Of a stretch of 64,000 bases of DNA, positions 25,409 to 39,500 are shown piece by piece. How positions within the stretch are numbered: position 1 is the stretch's first letter; each line of letters opens with the position of its first letter. Made by a program: the position numbers and the translations under genes. Under the pieces are notes generated by a model. The model worked only from the letters and a program-made list of their open reading frames with translations, ran no database searches and was not told where the DNA came from. This DNA comes from Caulobacter segnis ATCC 21756 (lineage in GTDB: Bacteria; Pseudomonadota; Alphaproteobacteria; Caulobacterales; Caulobacteraceae): NCBI RefSeq assembly GCF_000092285.1, contig NC_014100.1, positions 744,001 to 808,000 of the forward strand. Direction: 5' to 3'.

Positions 25409-26458
25409 ATGCGCGCGGGATTGAATTGTGCTCTTGGGGCCTTGGCGCTTTGCTTGGCCACCCAAGCTTTCGCCCAGTCCGCCGGCTCGATCACGGCGCG
25501 GGTGGAAGATCCGGCCTACGCCCATGCGCAGCGACGGGTTGATTTGGGAGGCGGCCGCAAGCTGAACCTCTACTGTATTGGTTCCGGCGCGCCGGTCGTG
25601 GTCTTCGAAGCGGGCCTCGGCGACGACACCAGCACCTGGGGACTAGTCCAGCCCGCGATCGCCAAGCGCACGACCGCCTGCGCCTATGATCGCGCTGGGA
25701 TCGGTTTCAGCGACCCAGCGACGCGGCCAAGCTCGGCCAGCAACATCGTCGACGATCTGCATCACCTGCTGAAGAAGGCTGGCGTGAAGGGCCCCTACGT
25801 CCTGGTTGGTCACTCCTACGGCGGGCTGACGTCAGCCCTCTACGCTAGCCGCTATCCCAAGGATGTCGCCGCGTTCGTCGCCGTCGATCCCGCCAACGAG
25901 CGCCAAGTCGATGCTTTTCGGGAGGCCTTCCCGAACTACGAAGCCGACCTTCTGGCGCCGGCGCTAGCCCGAAAGCAGGACTGTGTCCGCAAGGCCGAAC
26001 GGGGCTTTGGCCTGGATCCGGCGGCGGGCGCGGGATGTGTCGACAAGCCAGACCCGCGCATGGGCGATGCGCTAAACGCGATCCATGCCCAGATCCATCG
26101 CCAGCCAGCGTATCAGCGAGCGGCCTTCTCGGAATTTGAGAGCATGCGCGGCGGACTCAGCGGTTCCCAACTCGCCTCGGAGATCGGTTCGTTTGGATCG
26201 ATACCGCTCATCGTGCTGACGCGTCCAAAGGACACGGTTCCGCTCGGCCCGAACGAAACGGCGCAGAGTCGAGCCATTCTCTGGGCCAACTGGACGACAA
26301 TGCACGACAAGCTGGCCGCGCGCTCCACCCGGGGCGAGAACCGGCAGGTCGCCGCAACGGGCCATTACATTCAGCTTGATCAACCCGGCGCGGTTATCGA
26401 CGCCATCGATACGGTTCTCGACGCCGTTGCCGTCTCGAATACGCCGGAGCCGAAATAG
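25409..26458 (+). CDS. Exported alpha/beta hydrolase
   Basis: The 349-residue protein has a signal peptide (about residues 1-23, ending TQAFAQ). Its alpha/beta hydrolase fold shows an early strand VVVFEAGLGDDTSTWG, the nucleophile elbow VGHSYGG and a final His in ATGHYIQLD. The ATG at 25409 is preceded by a GGAG-type purine run; a TTG one codon earlier is possible. GC is slightly lower than the ribosomal neighbours. It converges on the histidine kinase gene with 10 bp between them. Substrate unknown. Confidence 0.9.
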   Translation: MRAGLNCALGALALCLATQAFAQSAGSITARVEDPAYAHAQRRVDLGGGRKLNLYCIGSGAPVVVFEAGLGDDTSTWGLVQPAIAKRTTACAYDRAGIGFSDPATRPSSASNIVDDLHHLLKKAGVKGPYVLVGHSYGGLTSALYASRYPKDVAAFVAVDPANERQVDAFREAFPNYEADLLAPALARKQDCVRKAERGFGLDPAAGAGCVDKPDPRMGDALNAIHAQIHRQPAYQRAAFSEFESMRGGLSGSQLASEIGSFGSIPLIVLTRPKDTVPLGPNETAQSRAILWANWTTMHDKLAARSTRGENRQVAATGHYIQLDQPGAVIDAIDTVLDAVAVSNTPEPK

Positions 26459-26468
26459 CCCGCCCCCC

Positions 26469-27563
26469 CTAAACCGCCGCCTGGTCGGGAACCGCTTCCA
26501 CCTCCGCGTCCGGCGTGGCGTGGATCAGCGAGATCATGGTCCCCGGCCCCATGTCCGTCACCAGAACCTGGGCCTTCAGCTGGCGGGCCAGGGCCTGGAT
26601 GATGCTGGTGCCCAGGCCGGCGGCGGGCGGGGTGTCCTTGGTCATGCCGACGCCGGTGTCGGCCACCGACAGCGTCCAGGCCGCGCCGTCGACGCGGTAG
26701 TCGACGACGATCCGGCCGGGCTGCTTGTCGGGGAAGGCGTGTTTGAGCGCGTTGATCACCAGCTCGGTGACGACCAGGCCGATGCTGATGGACGCGCCGC
26801 CGTCGATCGTGACCTCCTCGGCCACGACGACGAGGGCCAGGCGGCTGGGGTCGGGGATCATCGAGGCCGCGATCGTGGCGCACAGCTTGGTCAGATAGGC
26901 CCGAAGCTCGACCACGCCCGTGGTCGCCTCGGCCAGTTGCTGCTGCAGGTCGGCGATCGACATCACCCGCGCGTGGGCGTCGCGCAGCTTCTCCCGCGCC
27001 TCTTCCGACTGGGCGGCGCGGGCGTTCTGCATCAGGACGGCGGCGATGATCTGCAGGCTGTTGGCCACGCGATGGCGGATCTCCAGCAGCAAGGCCTGGT
27101 TCTCGATGGCCAATTCGTCGCTGCGGGCGGTGTTGGCCCGCAACAGGTCCTGGCTCTGCTTGGCGGCCGCCCTGGCCTCGGTGACGTCGGCGACGGACGC
27201 CAGGAGCCGGACCTCGTCGAGGTCGCTGTAGGCCAGCTTGCGAACGTTGATGACCAGGCGGCGGTCGGGGTGGCCTGGGCGCTTGAGGTCCATCTCGTAG
27301 GCGTCGATCAGCACGCCGTCGGCGGTGTTTTCCAGCAGCATCTTCAGCTGCGGCGCGCGCCACTCGCCGGCCCCGATCTCCATCATTTGACGGCCGATGG
27401 TCTGGCTGGCGTCGACGCCGAAGGTCCGTTCGAACGAGTCGCTGGCCGCGATCACCTTCAGATCGCCGCCGATCAGCAGCAGCGGCGTTGTCGACGCCGC
27501 GATCATGGCCAGAGCCAGGCTCAGGCCCGGCGCGTCCGGATGGGATAAAAGTCGGTCGGGCAC
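26469..27563 (-). CDS. PAS-containing HisKA_2-type sensor histidine kinase
   Basis: The 364-residue soluble kinase has an N-terminal PAS-like domain (about 15-120), a HisKA_2 dimerisation domain with phospho-acceptor motif LEIRHRVANSLQ (His near residue 163) and an HATPase domain (N-box VTELVINALKHAF, G-box ADTGVGM and GLGTSI). HisKA_2/HWE kinases are abundant in alphaproteobacteria and often feed stress or light responses. The start is placed at the GTG at 27563, which has AAAGGG upstream; an open frame with a TTG at 27653 extends further. No response regulator is adjacent, so it is an orphan. Confidence 0.85.
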   Translation of the reverse strand: MPDRLLSHPDAPGLSLALAMIAASTTPLLLIGGDLKVIAASDSFERTFGVDASQTIGRQMMEIGAGEWRAPQLKMLLENTADGVLIDAYEMDLKRPGHPDRRLVINVRKLAYSDLDEVRLLASVADVTEARAAAKQSQDLLRANTARSDELAIENQALLLEIRHRVANSLQIIAAVLMQNARAAQSEEAREKLRDAHARVMSIADLQQQLAEATTGVVELRAYLTKLCATIAASMIPDPSRLALVVVAEEVTIDGGASISIGLVVTELVINALKHAFPDKQPGRIVVDYRVDGAAWTLSVADTGVGMTKDTPPAAGLGTSIIQALARQLKAQVLVTDMGPGTMISLIHATPDAEVEAVPDQAAV

Positions 27564-27778
27564 GAACGGCCCTTTCAACGAACCCGAGGCTCGCGAGGCG
27601 AAAGCCGTACCCGGGGCGATTGATGGAACGCGCGAAGGGTCCCATCGCTTCAACCTTTAGCACATCGAGGGCCCGCGCGTTCGACTTATGTTCACTTGCG
27701 CGCATTCCTCGTCGAGGCGGCTTGCGCTCTCTCCCGTTTCGCCCGAAGCCAAGGCGTCGAACCCCGAAGCAGGCTTCC

Positions 27779-28810
27779 ATGAATCGCAGAGACGTCATCC
27801 TCGCCGGCGCCGCCGCCCTGACCTCGGTCGCCGCCTCGCCCGCCTTCGCCGGGCAGGGGATCGGCGGCGTCCGCATCCCAGCCTCGGCCACCGACAGCGA
27901 GCTGCGCGGCCTGTCGCCGACGGGCGGCAAGACCTACTGGGCCTCGGGCTCCAAGGGCTGGATCATCCGGGGGCGAGGCGAGCGGCAGGACGCCATGCGG
28001 ATCGTCGGGGCCGAGGGGCTGGACTTCCGGGGGCTGCACGCCTTTTCCGACGACCACGTGCTGGCCATGAGCGCCGGGCCCGGCCAGGCCTCGCAGCTGT
28101 GGCGCACCACCGACGGCGGCAAGCGCTGGGCGCAGGTGACGGTCAACCAGGACCCGAACGGCTTCTGGGACTCGATCGCCTTCGTCGACGACCGGCGCGG
28201 CTTCATCCTGGGCGACCCGACCGAGGGGCGCTTCACCGTGCTCTACACCGCCGACGCCGGGAAGACCTGGGCGCGGCTGCCGCCGGAGGGCGTGCCGCCA
28301 GCGGCGGACGGGGAGGGGGCCTTCGCCGCCTCCAACGGCTGCGTCGCCATCGGTCGCCACGGCCAGGTGGCGTTCTGCACGGGCGGGGCGGGCAAGGCGC
28401 GGGTCTATCTGTCGCGCGGCGGCGGCGGGGTGTTCGTGGCCCTGGACACGCCGATCCCGGCCGACGCCCCGTCCAAGGGTGCCTTCGCGATCGCCTTCGG
28501 CAAGCGCGGCGAGCTGTGGGTCTGCGGCGGCGACTACAAGAACCCGCGCGCCCAGGGCGTGAACCTGGCCTGGCTGGCGCCGGGCGCCCTGGCCTTCCAG
28601 CCGGTGGCCGCGCCGGCCGGCTATCTGTCGGGGATCTCGGTCAAGGGCGAGACGGTGATGGCCACGGGCCTGGCCGGCACGATCGTGGCCCGCGACGGCC
28701 GGACGTTCCAGCGGGTGTCGGAGGCGCCGATGAACAGCGTGCGCCTGACCTCGAAGAAGACGGGGGTGCTGTGCGGGCCGAAGGGGACGGTGGGGCTGTG
28801 GCGGGGGTAG
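27779..28810 (+). CDS. Exported BNR/Ycf48-like beta-propeller protein
   Basis: The 343-residue protein starts with a signal containing adjacent arginines (MNRRDVILAGAAALTS), possibly Tat-type. It then has repeated BNR/Asp-box-like segments, for example WRTTDGGKRWAQV and LYTADAGKTWARL, as in photosynthesis-system-II-stability (Ycf48) and sialidase-like propellers. In non-photosynthetic bacteria such proteins are periplasmic with undefined roles. It is divergent from the histidine kinase. Confidence 0.82.
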   Translation: MNRRDVILAGAAALTSVAASPAFAGQGIGGVRIPASATDSELRGLSPTGGKTYWASGSKGWIIRGRGERQDAMRIVGAEGLDFRGLHAFSDDHVLAMSAGPGQASQLWRTTDGGKRWAQVTVNQDPNGFWDSIAFVDDRRGFILGDPTEGRFTVLYTADAGKTWARLPPEGVPPAADGEGAFAASNGCVAIGRHGQVAFCTGGAGKARVYLSRGGGGVFVALDTPIPADAPSKGAFAIAFGKRGELWVCGGDYKNPRAQGVNLAWLAPGALAFQPVAAPAGYLSGISVKGETVMATGLAGTIVARDGRTFQRVSEAPMNSVRLTSKKTGVLCGPKGTVGLWRG

Positions 28811-28838
28811 TCTCCCAAGCCTTAACTCAACCAACTTC

Positions 28839-28969
28839 CGTCATTCCCGCCCTTGTGGCGGGAACCCCTGGTTCAACCCGCGAGGGCGGCGCAAGCGGAC
28901 CGCCGGCGGTCCGCCACTTCTTCACCTGCGGCGGAAAGAGAGGTTCCCGCCACAAGGGCGGGAATGACG
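28839..28969. repeat. Palindromic intergenic repeat, family A copy 3
   Basis: A 131-bp copy with both terminal inverted repeats intact and an internal CGGACCGCCGGCGGTCCG hairpin. It begins 28 bp after the propeller gene's stop. Confidence 0.88.
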
Positions 28970-29028
28970 GATGTTAAGAGGCGAGCTTGGGTGCGGAACC
29001 TCTCCCCCACCACCCACGTTCACCCCAC

Positions 29029-29187
29029 ATGCTGAAGCTCGCCGCCGTTCTGCTCGCTCTGATGATCCTGTTCGGGATCCTGGGTTTCGTGGTCAATGTG
29101 GCGGGCGCGATCACCAAGGTGGCGTTCTTCGTCTGCCTGATCGCCCTGGCGGTCTCGCTGGTCATGAAGGCCATGCGGAAAGCCTGA
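29029..29187 (+). CDS. DUF1328-like small membrane protein
   Basis: The 52-residue protein consists of two hydrophobic helices (about 4-23 and 28-47) with the small-residue-rich pattern of the DUF1328/UPF0391 (YtjA) family, and ends in a short basic tail. The ATG at 29029 matches the normal family length; upstream in-frame codons are ignored. Homologues are often stress-induced; the function is unknown. Confidence 0.75.
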   Translation: MLKLAAVLLALMILFGILGFVVNVAGAITKVAFFVCLIALAVSLVMKAMRKA

Positions 29188-29188
29188 C

Positions 29189-29206
29189 CGCGCGTATTTA
29201 CGCGCG
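29189..29206 (+). terminator. Hairpin after the DUF1328 gene
   Basis: CGCGCGTA-TT-TACGCGCG is a perfect 18-base palindrome starting one base after the stop. It lacks a T-run, so intrinsic termination is uncertain. The remaining 275 bases to rpoB must contain the rpoBC promoter; I could not pick it out. Confidence 0.4.
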
Positions 29207-29482
29207 CTAACGAATCCCCCTTTCCTTCCGCGTCTCCATCCCCTATATCCCCGCGTTCACGATTACATCGGCGGAGCGCTTTGTCGCGTCCGTATTACGC
29301 CCCGAGGCGCGGTCAGCCGCCCTCCGACCAGCGCGAAGGGGCGCCCGTCAGGCTTCCGGTCCCGGTCGCCCGACAGGGGAATTCGAGCGTCCGCGGCTCC
29401 CTCTAGCAGGCGAGCGGCGAGGGTGGACGCTAGGTACATTCGAATTCACGCGCGGATTCCGTCCGCGCCGCAGGGAAACAAC

Positions 29483-32400
29483 ATGGCGCAATCCTTCACC
29501 GGCAAGAAGCGGATCCGGAAGTCGTTCGGCCGCATTCCCGAGGCTGTGCAGATGCCGAACCTCATCGAGGTTCAGCGCTCCTCCTACGAGCAGTTCCTTC
29601 AGCGCGAGGTCCGTCCGGGCCAACGCCGCGACGAGGGCGTCGAGGCGGTCTTCAAGTCGGTGTTCCCGATCAAGGACTTCAACGAACGCGCCGTCCTGGA
29701 ATACGTTTCGTACGAGTTCGAAGAGCCCAAGTACGACGTCGAGGAATGCATCCAGCGCGACATGACCTTCGCCGCGCCGCTGAAGGTCAAGCTGCGCCTG
29801 ATCGTCTTTGAAACCGAAGAAGAAACCGGCGCCCGCTCGGTCAAGGACATCAAGGAGCAGGACGTCTACATGGGCGACATCCCGCTCATGACGGACAAGG
29901 GCACCTTCATCGTCAACGGCACCGAGCGCGTCATCGTCTCGCAGATGCACCGCTCGCCGGGCGTGTTCTTCGACCACGACAAGGGCAAGACCCACGCCTC
30001 GGGCAAGCTGCTGTTCGCCGCCCGCGTGATCCCGTACCGCGGCTCGTGGCTGGACTTCGAGTTCGACGCCAAGGACATCGTCTACGTCCGCATCGACCGC
30101 CGCCGTAAGCTGCCGGCCACGACCTTCCTCTATGCCCTGGGCATGGACGGCGAAGAGATCCTGACCACGTTCTACGACGTCGTCCCGTTCGAAAAGCGCG
30201 CGGGCGGCTGGGCCACCCCGTACAAGCCCGAGCGCTGGCGCGGCGTGAAGCCGGAGTTCCCGCTGGTCGACGCCGACACCGGCGAGGAAGTCGCTCCGGC
30301 CGGCACCAAGATCACCGCTCGCCAGGCCAAGAAGTTCGCCGACGGCGGCCTGAAGACCCTGCTGCTGGCGCCGGAAGCCCTGACGGGCCGCTACCTGGCC
30401 CGCGACGCGGTCAATGTCGGCACCGGCGAGATCTACGCCGAAGCCGGCGACGAGCTGGACGTCCCGACGATCCAGGCCCTGGCCGATCAAGGCTTCAGCA
30501 CCATCGACGTGCTGGACATCGACCACGTCACGGTCGGCGCCTACATGCGCAACACCCTGCGCGTGGACAAGAACGCCATCCGCGAGGACGCGCTGTTCGA
30601 CATCTATCGCGTCATGCGTCCGGGCGAGCCGCCGACGGTGGAAGCCGCCGAGGCGATGTTCAAGTCGCTGTTCTTCGACTCCGAGCGCTACGACCTGTCG
30701 TCGGTGGGCCGCGTGAAGATGAACATGCGTCTCGAGCAGGACGTGTCGGACGAAGTCCGCATCCTGCGCAAGGAAGACGTCCTGGCCGTGCTGAAGGTCC
30801 TGGTGGGCCTGCGCGACGGTCGCGGCGAAATCGACGACATCGACAACCTGGGCAACCGCCGGGTCCGCTCGGTGGGCGAACTGCTGGAAAACCAGTACCG
30901 CGTCGGCCTGCTGCGCATGGAACGCGCCATCAAGGAACGCATGTCGTCCGTCGACATCGACACCGTGATGCCGCACGACCTGATCAACGCGAAGCCCGCC
31001 GCCGCCGCCGTTCGTGAATTCTTCGGCTCCTCGCAGCTGTCGCAGTTCATGGACCAGACGAACCCGCTGTCGGAAATCACCCACAAGCGTCGTCTGTCGG
31101 CCCTCGGCCCGGGCGGTCTGACCCGCGAACGCGCCGGCTTCGAAGTCCGCGACGTGCACCCGACCCACTACGGCCGGATCTGCCCGATCGAGACGCCGGA
31201 AGGTCCGAACATCGGTCTGATCAACTCGCTGGCCACGCACGCCCGCGTGAACAAGTACGGCTTCATCGAGAGCCCGTACCGTCGCGTGAAGGACGGCAAG
31301 CCGCTGGACGAAGTCGTCTACATGTCGGCGATGGAAGAGTCGAAGCACGTCATCGCCCAGTCGAACATCAAGGTCGACGCCGGCGAGATCGTGGAAGACC
31401 TGGTTCCGGGCCGCATCAACGGCGAACCGACCCTCCTGCAAAAGGAGACGGTGGACCTGATGGACGTGTCGCCGCGCCAAGTCGTGTCGGTCGCCGCCGC
31501 CCTGATCCCGTTCCTGGAAAACGACGACGCCAACCGCGCCCTCATGGGCTCGAACATGCAACGTCAGGCCGTGCCGCTGGTGCAGTCCGACGCCCCGCTG
31601 GTCGGCACCGGCATGGAAGCCGTCGTCGCCCGTGACTCGGGCGCCGTCGTGATCGCCAAGCGCACCGGCGTGGTCGAGCAGATCGACGGCACGCGTATCG
31701 TCATCCGCGCCACCGAAGAAACTGACGCGGCCCGCTCGGGCGTCGACATCTACCGGATGTCGAAGTTCCAGCGTTCGAACCAGTCGACCTGCATCAACCA
31801 GCGTCCGCTGGTGAAGGTGGGCGACAAGATCGTCGCCGGCGACATCATCGCCGACGGTCCGTCGACGGAGCTGGGCGAACTGGCCCTGGGCCGCAACGCG
31901 CTCGTCGCGTTCATGCCCTGGAACGGCTACAACTTCGAAGACTCGATCCTGATCTCCGAACGCATCGTCCGCGACGACGTCTTCACCTCGATCCACATCG
32001 AGGAATTCGAGGTCATGGCCCGCGACACGAAGCTGGGTCCGGAAGAAATCACCCGCGACATCCCGAACGTCGGCGAGGAAGCCCTGCGCAACCTCGACGA
32101 AGCCGGCATCGTGGCGATCGGCGCCGAAGTCCAGCCGGGCGACATCCTGGTCGGCAAGGTCACGCCGAAGGGCGAAAGCCCGATGACGCCGGAAGAAAAG
32201 CTTCTGCGCGCCATCTTCGGTGAAAAGGCTTCGGACGTCCGCGACACCAGCCTGCGCCTGCCCCCGGGCGTCGCCGGCACGATCGTCGACGTGCGCGTCT
32301 TCAACCGTCACGGCGTCGACAAGGACGAACGCGCCCTGGCCATCGAACGCGCCGAGATCGACCGTCTGGGCAAGGACCGCGACGACGAGTTCGCGATCCT

Positions 32401-33553
32401 GAACCGCAACATCTCGGGCCGCCTGCGCGAACTGCTGATCGGCAACGTCGCTCTGTCGGGCCCCAAGGGCCTGTCGCGCGGCGAGATCACCGCCGACGCG
32501 CTGTCGCAGATCCAGCCGGGCCTGTGGTGGCAGATCGCCCTGGAAGACGAAAAGGCGATGGGCGAACTGGAAAGCCTGCGCCGCCTGTTCGACGAGAACC
32601 GCAAGCGCCTCGACCGTCGTTTCGAAGACAAGGTCGACAAGCTGCAGCGCGGCGACGAACTGCCTCCGGGCGTGATGAAGATGGTCAAGGTCTTCGTGGC
32701 CGTGAAGCGCAAGCTTCAGCCGGGCGACAAGATGGCCGGCCGTCACGGCAACAAGGGCGTCATCTCGCGCATCCTGCCGATCGAGGACATGCCGTTCCTC
32801 GCCGACGGCACGCACGTCGACGTCGTTCTGAACCCGCTGGGCGTGCCTTCGCGCATGAACGTCGGTCAGATCTTCGAAACCCACCTGGGCTGGGCCTGCG
32901 CCAATCTCGGCAAGCAGATCACCAACCTGATGGAAGACTGGCAGGCCGGCGGTCAGAAGCAGGCGCTCATCGATCGCCTGCGCGACATCTACGGTCCGGA
33001 CGAAGAGCTGCCGGAAACCGAAGAAGAGCTGATCGAGCTGGCCAAGAACCTGGGCAAGGGCGTTCCGATCGCCACCCCGGTGTTCGACGGCGCGCGCATG
33101 AGCGACATCGAGGACCACCTCGAAATGGCCGGCGTCAACAAGTCGGGCCAGTCGATCCTGTACGACGGTCTGACCGGCGAGCAGTTCAAGCGTCCGGTCA
33201 CGGTCGGCTACATCTACATGCTGAAGCTGCACCACCTGGTCGACGACAAGATCCACGCCCGTTCGATCGGTCCGTACTCGCTCGTCACGCAACAGCCGCT
33301 GGGTGGTAAGGCCCAGTTCGGCGGTCAGCGCTTCGGGGAAATGGAAGTGTGGGCTCTGGAAGCCTACGGCGCGGCCTACACCCTGCAGGAAATGCTGACG
33401 GTGAAGTCCGACGACGTGGCCGGCCGGACCAAGGTCTACGAGTCGATCGTCCGCGGCGACGACACGTTCGAAGCCGGTATCCCGGAAAGCTTCAACGTGC
33501 TGGTCAAGGAAATGCGCTCGCTCGGCCTGAACGTCGAGCTGGAGAACAGCTGA
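29483..33553 (+). CDS. rpoB: RNA polymerase subunit beta
   Basis: The 1356-residue protein is full length for alphaproteobacterial RpoB. The rifampicin region reads [20 protein letters not shown], then [10 protein letters not shown]: this is the sensitive-type sequence, with Thr where E. coli has Asn. The start ATG at 29483 ([16 protein letters not shown]) is preceded by CAGGGAAACAAC. rpoC follows after 177 bp, a gap occupied by a family C palindrome. The long open frame on the opposite strand is a codon-bias artefact. Confidence 0.99.
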   Translation: MAQSFTGKKRIRKSFGRIPEAVQMPNLIEVQRSSYEQFLQREVRPGQRRDEGVEAVFKSVFPIKDFNERAVLEYVSYEFEEPKYDVEECIQRDMTFAAPLKVKLRLIVFETEEETGARSVKDIKEQDVYMGDIPLMTDKGTFIVNGTERVIVSQMHRSPGVFFDHDKGKTHASGKLLFAARVIPYRGSWLDFEFDAKDIVYVRIDRRRKLPATTFLYALGMDGEEILTTFYDVVPFEKRAGGWATPYKPERWRGVKPEFPLVDADTGEEVAPAGTKITARQAKKFADGGLKTLLLAPEALTGRYLARDAVNVGTGEIYAEAGDELDVPTIQALADQGFSTIDVLDIDHVTVGAYMRNTLRVDKNAIREDALFDIYRVMRPGEPPTVEAAEAMFKSLFFDSERYDLSSVGRVKMNMRLEQDVSDEVRILRKEDVLAVLKVLVGLRDGRGEIDDIDNLGNRRVRSVGELLENQYRVGLLRMERAIKERMSSVDIDTVMPHDLINAKPAAAAVREFFGSSQLSQFMDQTNPLSEITHKRRLSALGPGGLTRERAGFEVRDVHPTHYGRICPIETPEGPNIGLINSLATHARVNKYGFIESPYRRVKDGKPLDEVVYMSAMEESKHVIAQSNIKVDAGEIVEDLVPGRINGEPTLLQKETVDLMDVSPRQVVSVAAALIPFLENDDANRALMGSNMQRQAVPLVQSDAPLVGTGMEAVVARDSGAVVIAKRTGVVEQIDGTRIVIRATEETDAARSGVDIYRMSKFQRSNQSTCINQRPLVKVGDKIVAGDIIADGPSTELGELALGRNALVAFMPWNGYNFEDSILISERIVRDDVFTSIHIEEFEVMARDTKLGPEEITRDIPNVGEEALRNLDEAGIVAIGAEVQPGDILVGKVTPKGESPMTPEEKLLRAIFGEKASDVRDTSLRLPPGVAGTIVDVRVFNRHGVDKDERALAIERAEIDRLGKDRDDEFAILNRNISGRLRELLIGNVALSGPKGLSRGEITADALSQIQPGLWWQIALEDEKAMGELESLRRLFDENRKRLDRRFEDKVDKLQRGDELPPGVMKMVKVFVAVKRKLQPGDKMAGRHGNKGVISRILPIEDMPFLADGTHVDVVLNPLGVPSRMNVGQIFETHLGWACANLGKQITNLMEDWQAGGQKQALIDRLRDIYGPDEELPETEEELIELAKNLGKGVPIATPVFDGARMSDIEDHLEMAGVNKSGQSILYDGLTGEQFKRPVTVGYIYMLKLHHLVDDKIHARSIGPYSLVTQQPLGGKAQFGGQRFGEMEVWALEAYGAAYTLQEMLTVKSDDVAGRTKVYESIVRGDDTFEAGIPESFNVLVKEMRSLGLNVELENS

Positions 33554-33566
33554 GTCGATTGAGGCT

Positions 33567-33680
33567 CCTCCCCCGCGGCGCGGGGGAGGTGTCCCGGAGG
33601 GACGGAGGGGGCCAGTTCGGCCGATCTCCAGCTAGCCCCCTCCGACGGCTCCGCCGCCACCTCCCCCGCACGCGGGGGAG
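33567..33680. repeat. Palindromic intergenic repeat, family C copy 3, between rpoB and rpoC
   Basis: It has the same layout as 5908-6021 and 22053-22165: CTCCCCCGCGGCGCGGGGGAGG at the left, ACGGAGGGGGCC inside, and CTCCCCCGCACGCGGGGGAG at the right. It sits inside what is normally a tightly linked operon, starting 13 bp after the rpoB stop. Confidence 0.88.
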
Positions 33681-33730
33681 GAGCGCTCTAAAGAGAATTT
33701 TTCGCGGGAAACCCCGCAGAAGGAACCAAG

Positions 33731-37921
<4,191 letters not shown>

Positions 37922-38002
37922 GGCGTCCGCGCCACTCGGTAACTCGGATGCCGAAGGCATCCGGGCGACGCGGAATAAGCCTTTCGGCTTGAGCAACTAC
38001 GG

Positions 38003-38033
38003 AAAGGCCCGGGAGCGATCCCGGGCCTTTTTC
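38003..38033 (+). terminator. Rho-independent terminator after rpoC
   Basis: An 11-bp stem AAAGGCCCGGG / CCCGGGCCTTT with loop AGCGAT, followed by TTTTT. Confidence 0.93.
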
Positions 38034-38051
38034 GTTGGGGCCGCCGCTGAC

Positions 38052-38237
38052 CTACTTCTCGTCGACGTGCTCGGGCTTGCCCTTGCGTTTGGTGTGGGCG
38101 AACGCCTCGAGCTCCTTCTGGCTCATCGACAGCATGGATTTCGACGCGCCCTTGAGCTTGCTCTTCGGGGTCTCTCCGCGCTTGGCGGACAGGGCCGCGC
38201 CGGCGGCCTTCTGTTGGGCGGCGGACTTGGCGGGCAT
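38052..38237 (-). CDS. DUF3008 family small basic protein
   Basis: The 61-residue protein begins MPAKSAAQQKAAGAALSAKR and ends ELEAFAHTKRKGKPEHVDEK, the pattern of DUF3008, a small Lys-rich family of unknown function common in proteobacteria. The ATG at 38237 has a strong AGGAGG site. It lies convergent to rpoC across the terminator. It is highly charged, soluble and probably partly disordered. Confidence 0.87.
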   Translation of the reverse strand: MPAKSAAQQKAAGAALSAKRGETPKSKLKGASKSMLSMSQKELEAFAHTKRKGKPEHVDEK

Positions 38238-38304
38238 GGGATCCTCCTTCGATGTCCGCGACTTCAACGCGCGCCGCGTCGCCGCGTTCGCGAAGGCTAC
38301 AAAT

Positions 38305-38336
38305 GGAAAGAGGCCCGGGATCGCTCCCGGGCCTCC
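38305..38336 (-). terminator. Rho-independent terminator for the DUF883-like gene
   Basis: On the minus strand, GAGGCCCGGG-AGCGAT-CCCGGGCCTC is followed by TTTCC. Stem and loop match the rpoC terminator almost exactly. Confidence 0.8.
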
Positions 38337-38359
38337 AGCGCTGGGCGCGTCCAGGCCGT

Positions 38360-38725
38360 TTAGGCTTGCGGGCGCACGTAGATGGTCTTGGTCGAGCGGC
38401 CGCGCAGCAGCAGGCCCAGGACCAGGCCGACGCCGGCGGCGACGCCCAGGGCGCGAACCGGCTTCACGCTGGCCCAGGTTTCCAGTTCGGCGTAGCGGCG
38501 CTGGAACTGGTCGCCGGCCTGGGCGGTGATGTCCTTGACCCGGGCGCGGGTCTCGCCCACGGCCTCGGCGGCCACTTCCTTGAGGCTGTCATAGGCTTCG
38601 TGCGCGGCGCCGCTGACGGCCTTGAGCTTGGGCTCGACCTTGGCGCGGGCGCTGTCGGCCTTGTTCGAGAGGTCCTGGCGGAAACCGTTGTCGGTGGGGG
38701 TCAGGCTGTCGGAATAGTCGGTCAT
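38360..38725 (-). CDS. DUF883/ElaB-like membrane-anchored protein
   Basis: The 121-residue protein has a long helical N-terminal part with heptad character (residues 15-85) and one C-terminal membrane helix (about 93-108, LGVAAGVGLVLGLLL) followed by a short basic tail. This is the layout of the YqjD/ElaB/DUF883 family, inner-membrane proteins that in E. coli bind ribosomes in stationary phase. Assignment is by architecture; the role here is inferred. Confidence 0.78.
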   Translation of the reverse strand: MTDYSDSLTPTDNGFRQDLSNKADSARAKVEPKLKAVSGAAHEAYDSLKEVAAEAVGETRARVKDITAQAGDQFQRRYAELETWASVKPVRALGVAAGVGLVLGLLLRGRSTKTIYVRPQA

Positions 38726-38840
38726 GGTGAAACCTCGGGGCGGGGGAGGAGGGGCGGCGACGAGCGCCGGTGAGACGTTCTCACAACCCCGCGCGTCGAA
38801 GACCGTTCCGTCCCGACGGCCCGAAGCGACCACAGGCCGG

Positions 38841-39296
38841 CTATTTCGGCTGGATCGGCGTCTCCTGCGAAAGCGCCGCGCGCTGGGCGGCGCGCCGCGC
38901 GGCCTGCGTCCTGGCCTCGGGGTTCTTGAGGCGCTCCTTGATGAACTGGACCAACTCATGCGGCGGCCCAAGCGCTGGGGAAGTGTCGCCGGTCGCTTCG
39001 CCCTTGATCTGGCTGACCAGGTACTGCGTGTCTCGCGCCGTCTCGATGGCGTACCACTGACTCAGCGACGCGCAGACATTCCGGGGAATGAGCGAGCCGA
39101 GGTCTCGTTTCGTGAGGCAGATGACCAGGTTTGGCTGGGCTTTGCGCAGCGCGTTCAGCTGAGCCACGATCTCGCCGTCCGGAAGCGTGAACGGCTGCTC
39201 CTTGACGGCGGGCCGGATCGTGAGCGGGTCCACGAGGGTGGCGTCGTCGGCCGCGGCTTGGCCCGACAGGGCGGCGATGAGCGCGATCACAAGCAT
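38841..39296 (-). CDS. Exported hypothetical protein
   Basis: The 151-residue protein has a short signal peptide (MLVIALIAALSGQAAA, cleavage near residue 16). The soluble domain contains two cysteines (LVICLTK, NVCASL), and the C terminus is Ala/Arg-rich and helical. The ATG at 39296 has AAGGAG upstream. No family is recognised. It lies between the DUF883 gene (same strand) and a divergent chemotaxis receptor. Confidence 0.75.
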   Translation of the reverse strand: MLVIALIAALSGQAAADDATLVDPLTIRPAVKEQPFTLPDGEIVAQLNALRKAQPNLVICLTKRDLGSLIPRNVCASLSQWYAIETARDTQYLVSQIKGEATGDTSPALGPPHELVQFIKERLKNPEARTQAARRAAQRAALSQETPIQPK

Positions 39297-39500
39297 CTTC
39301 GAGGCTCCTTGGGCGGACTGTCGCTGAAGCCTCGCCGCGGCGCAACCTCCGGTCGCAGGGGGATGCGTGTGGCCGGCGGTCACTCGCATCCCCCTGCGAC
39401 CGAGTGTCGCGCCCAGACCGAATAGCAGCGTTCTCGCATTGATCTTAATCAGTTTTCAGCCCGTTTCCCGCATTCTGGCTCCGAATTTGGGACCGGTATC

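Noticed and set aside
29348..33292. 1314-codon open frame antisense to rpoB
   Set aside because: Its composition (Asp/Val/Leu/His/Arg-rich, no domains) is what the complement of GC3-biased codons gives; rpoB is certain on the other strand.
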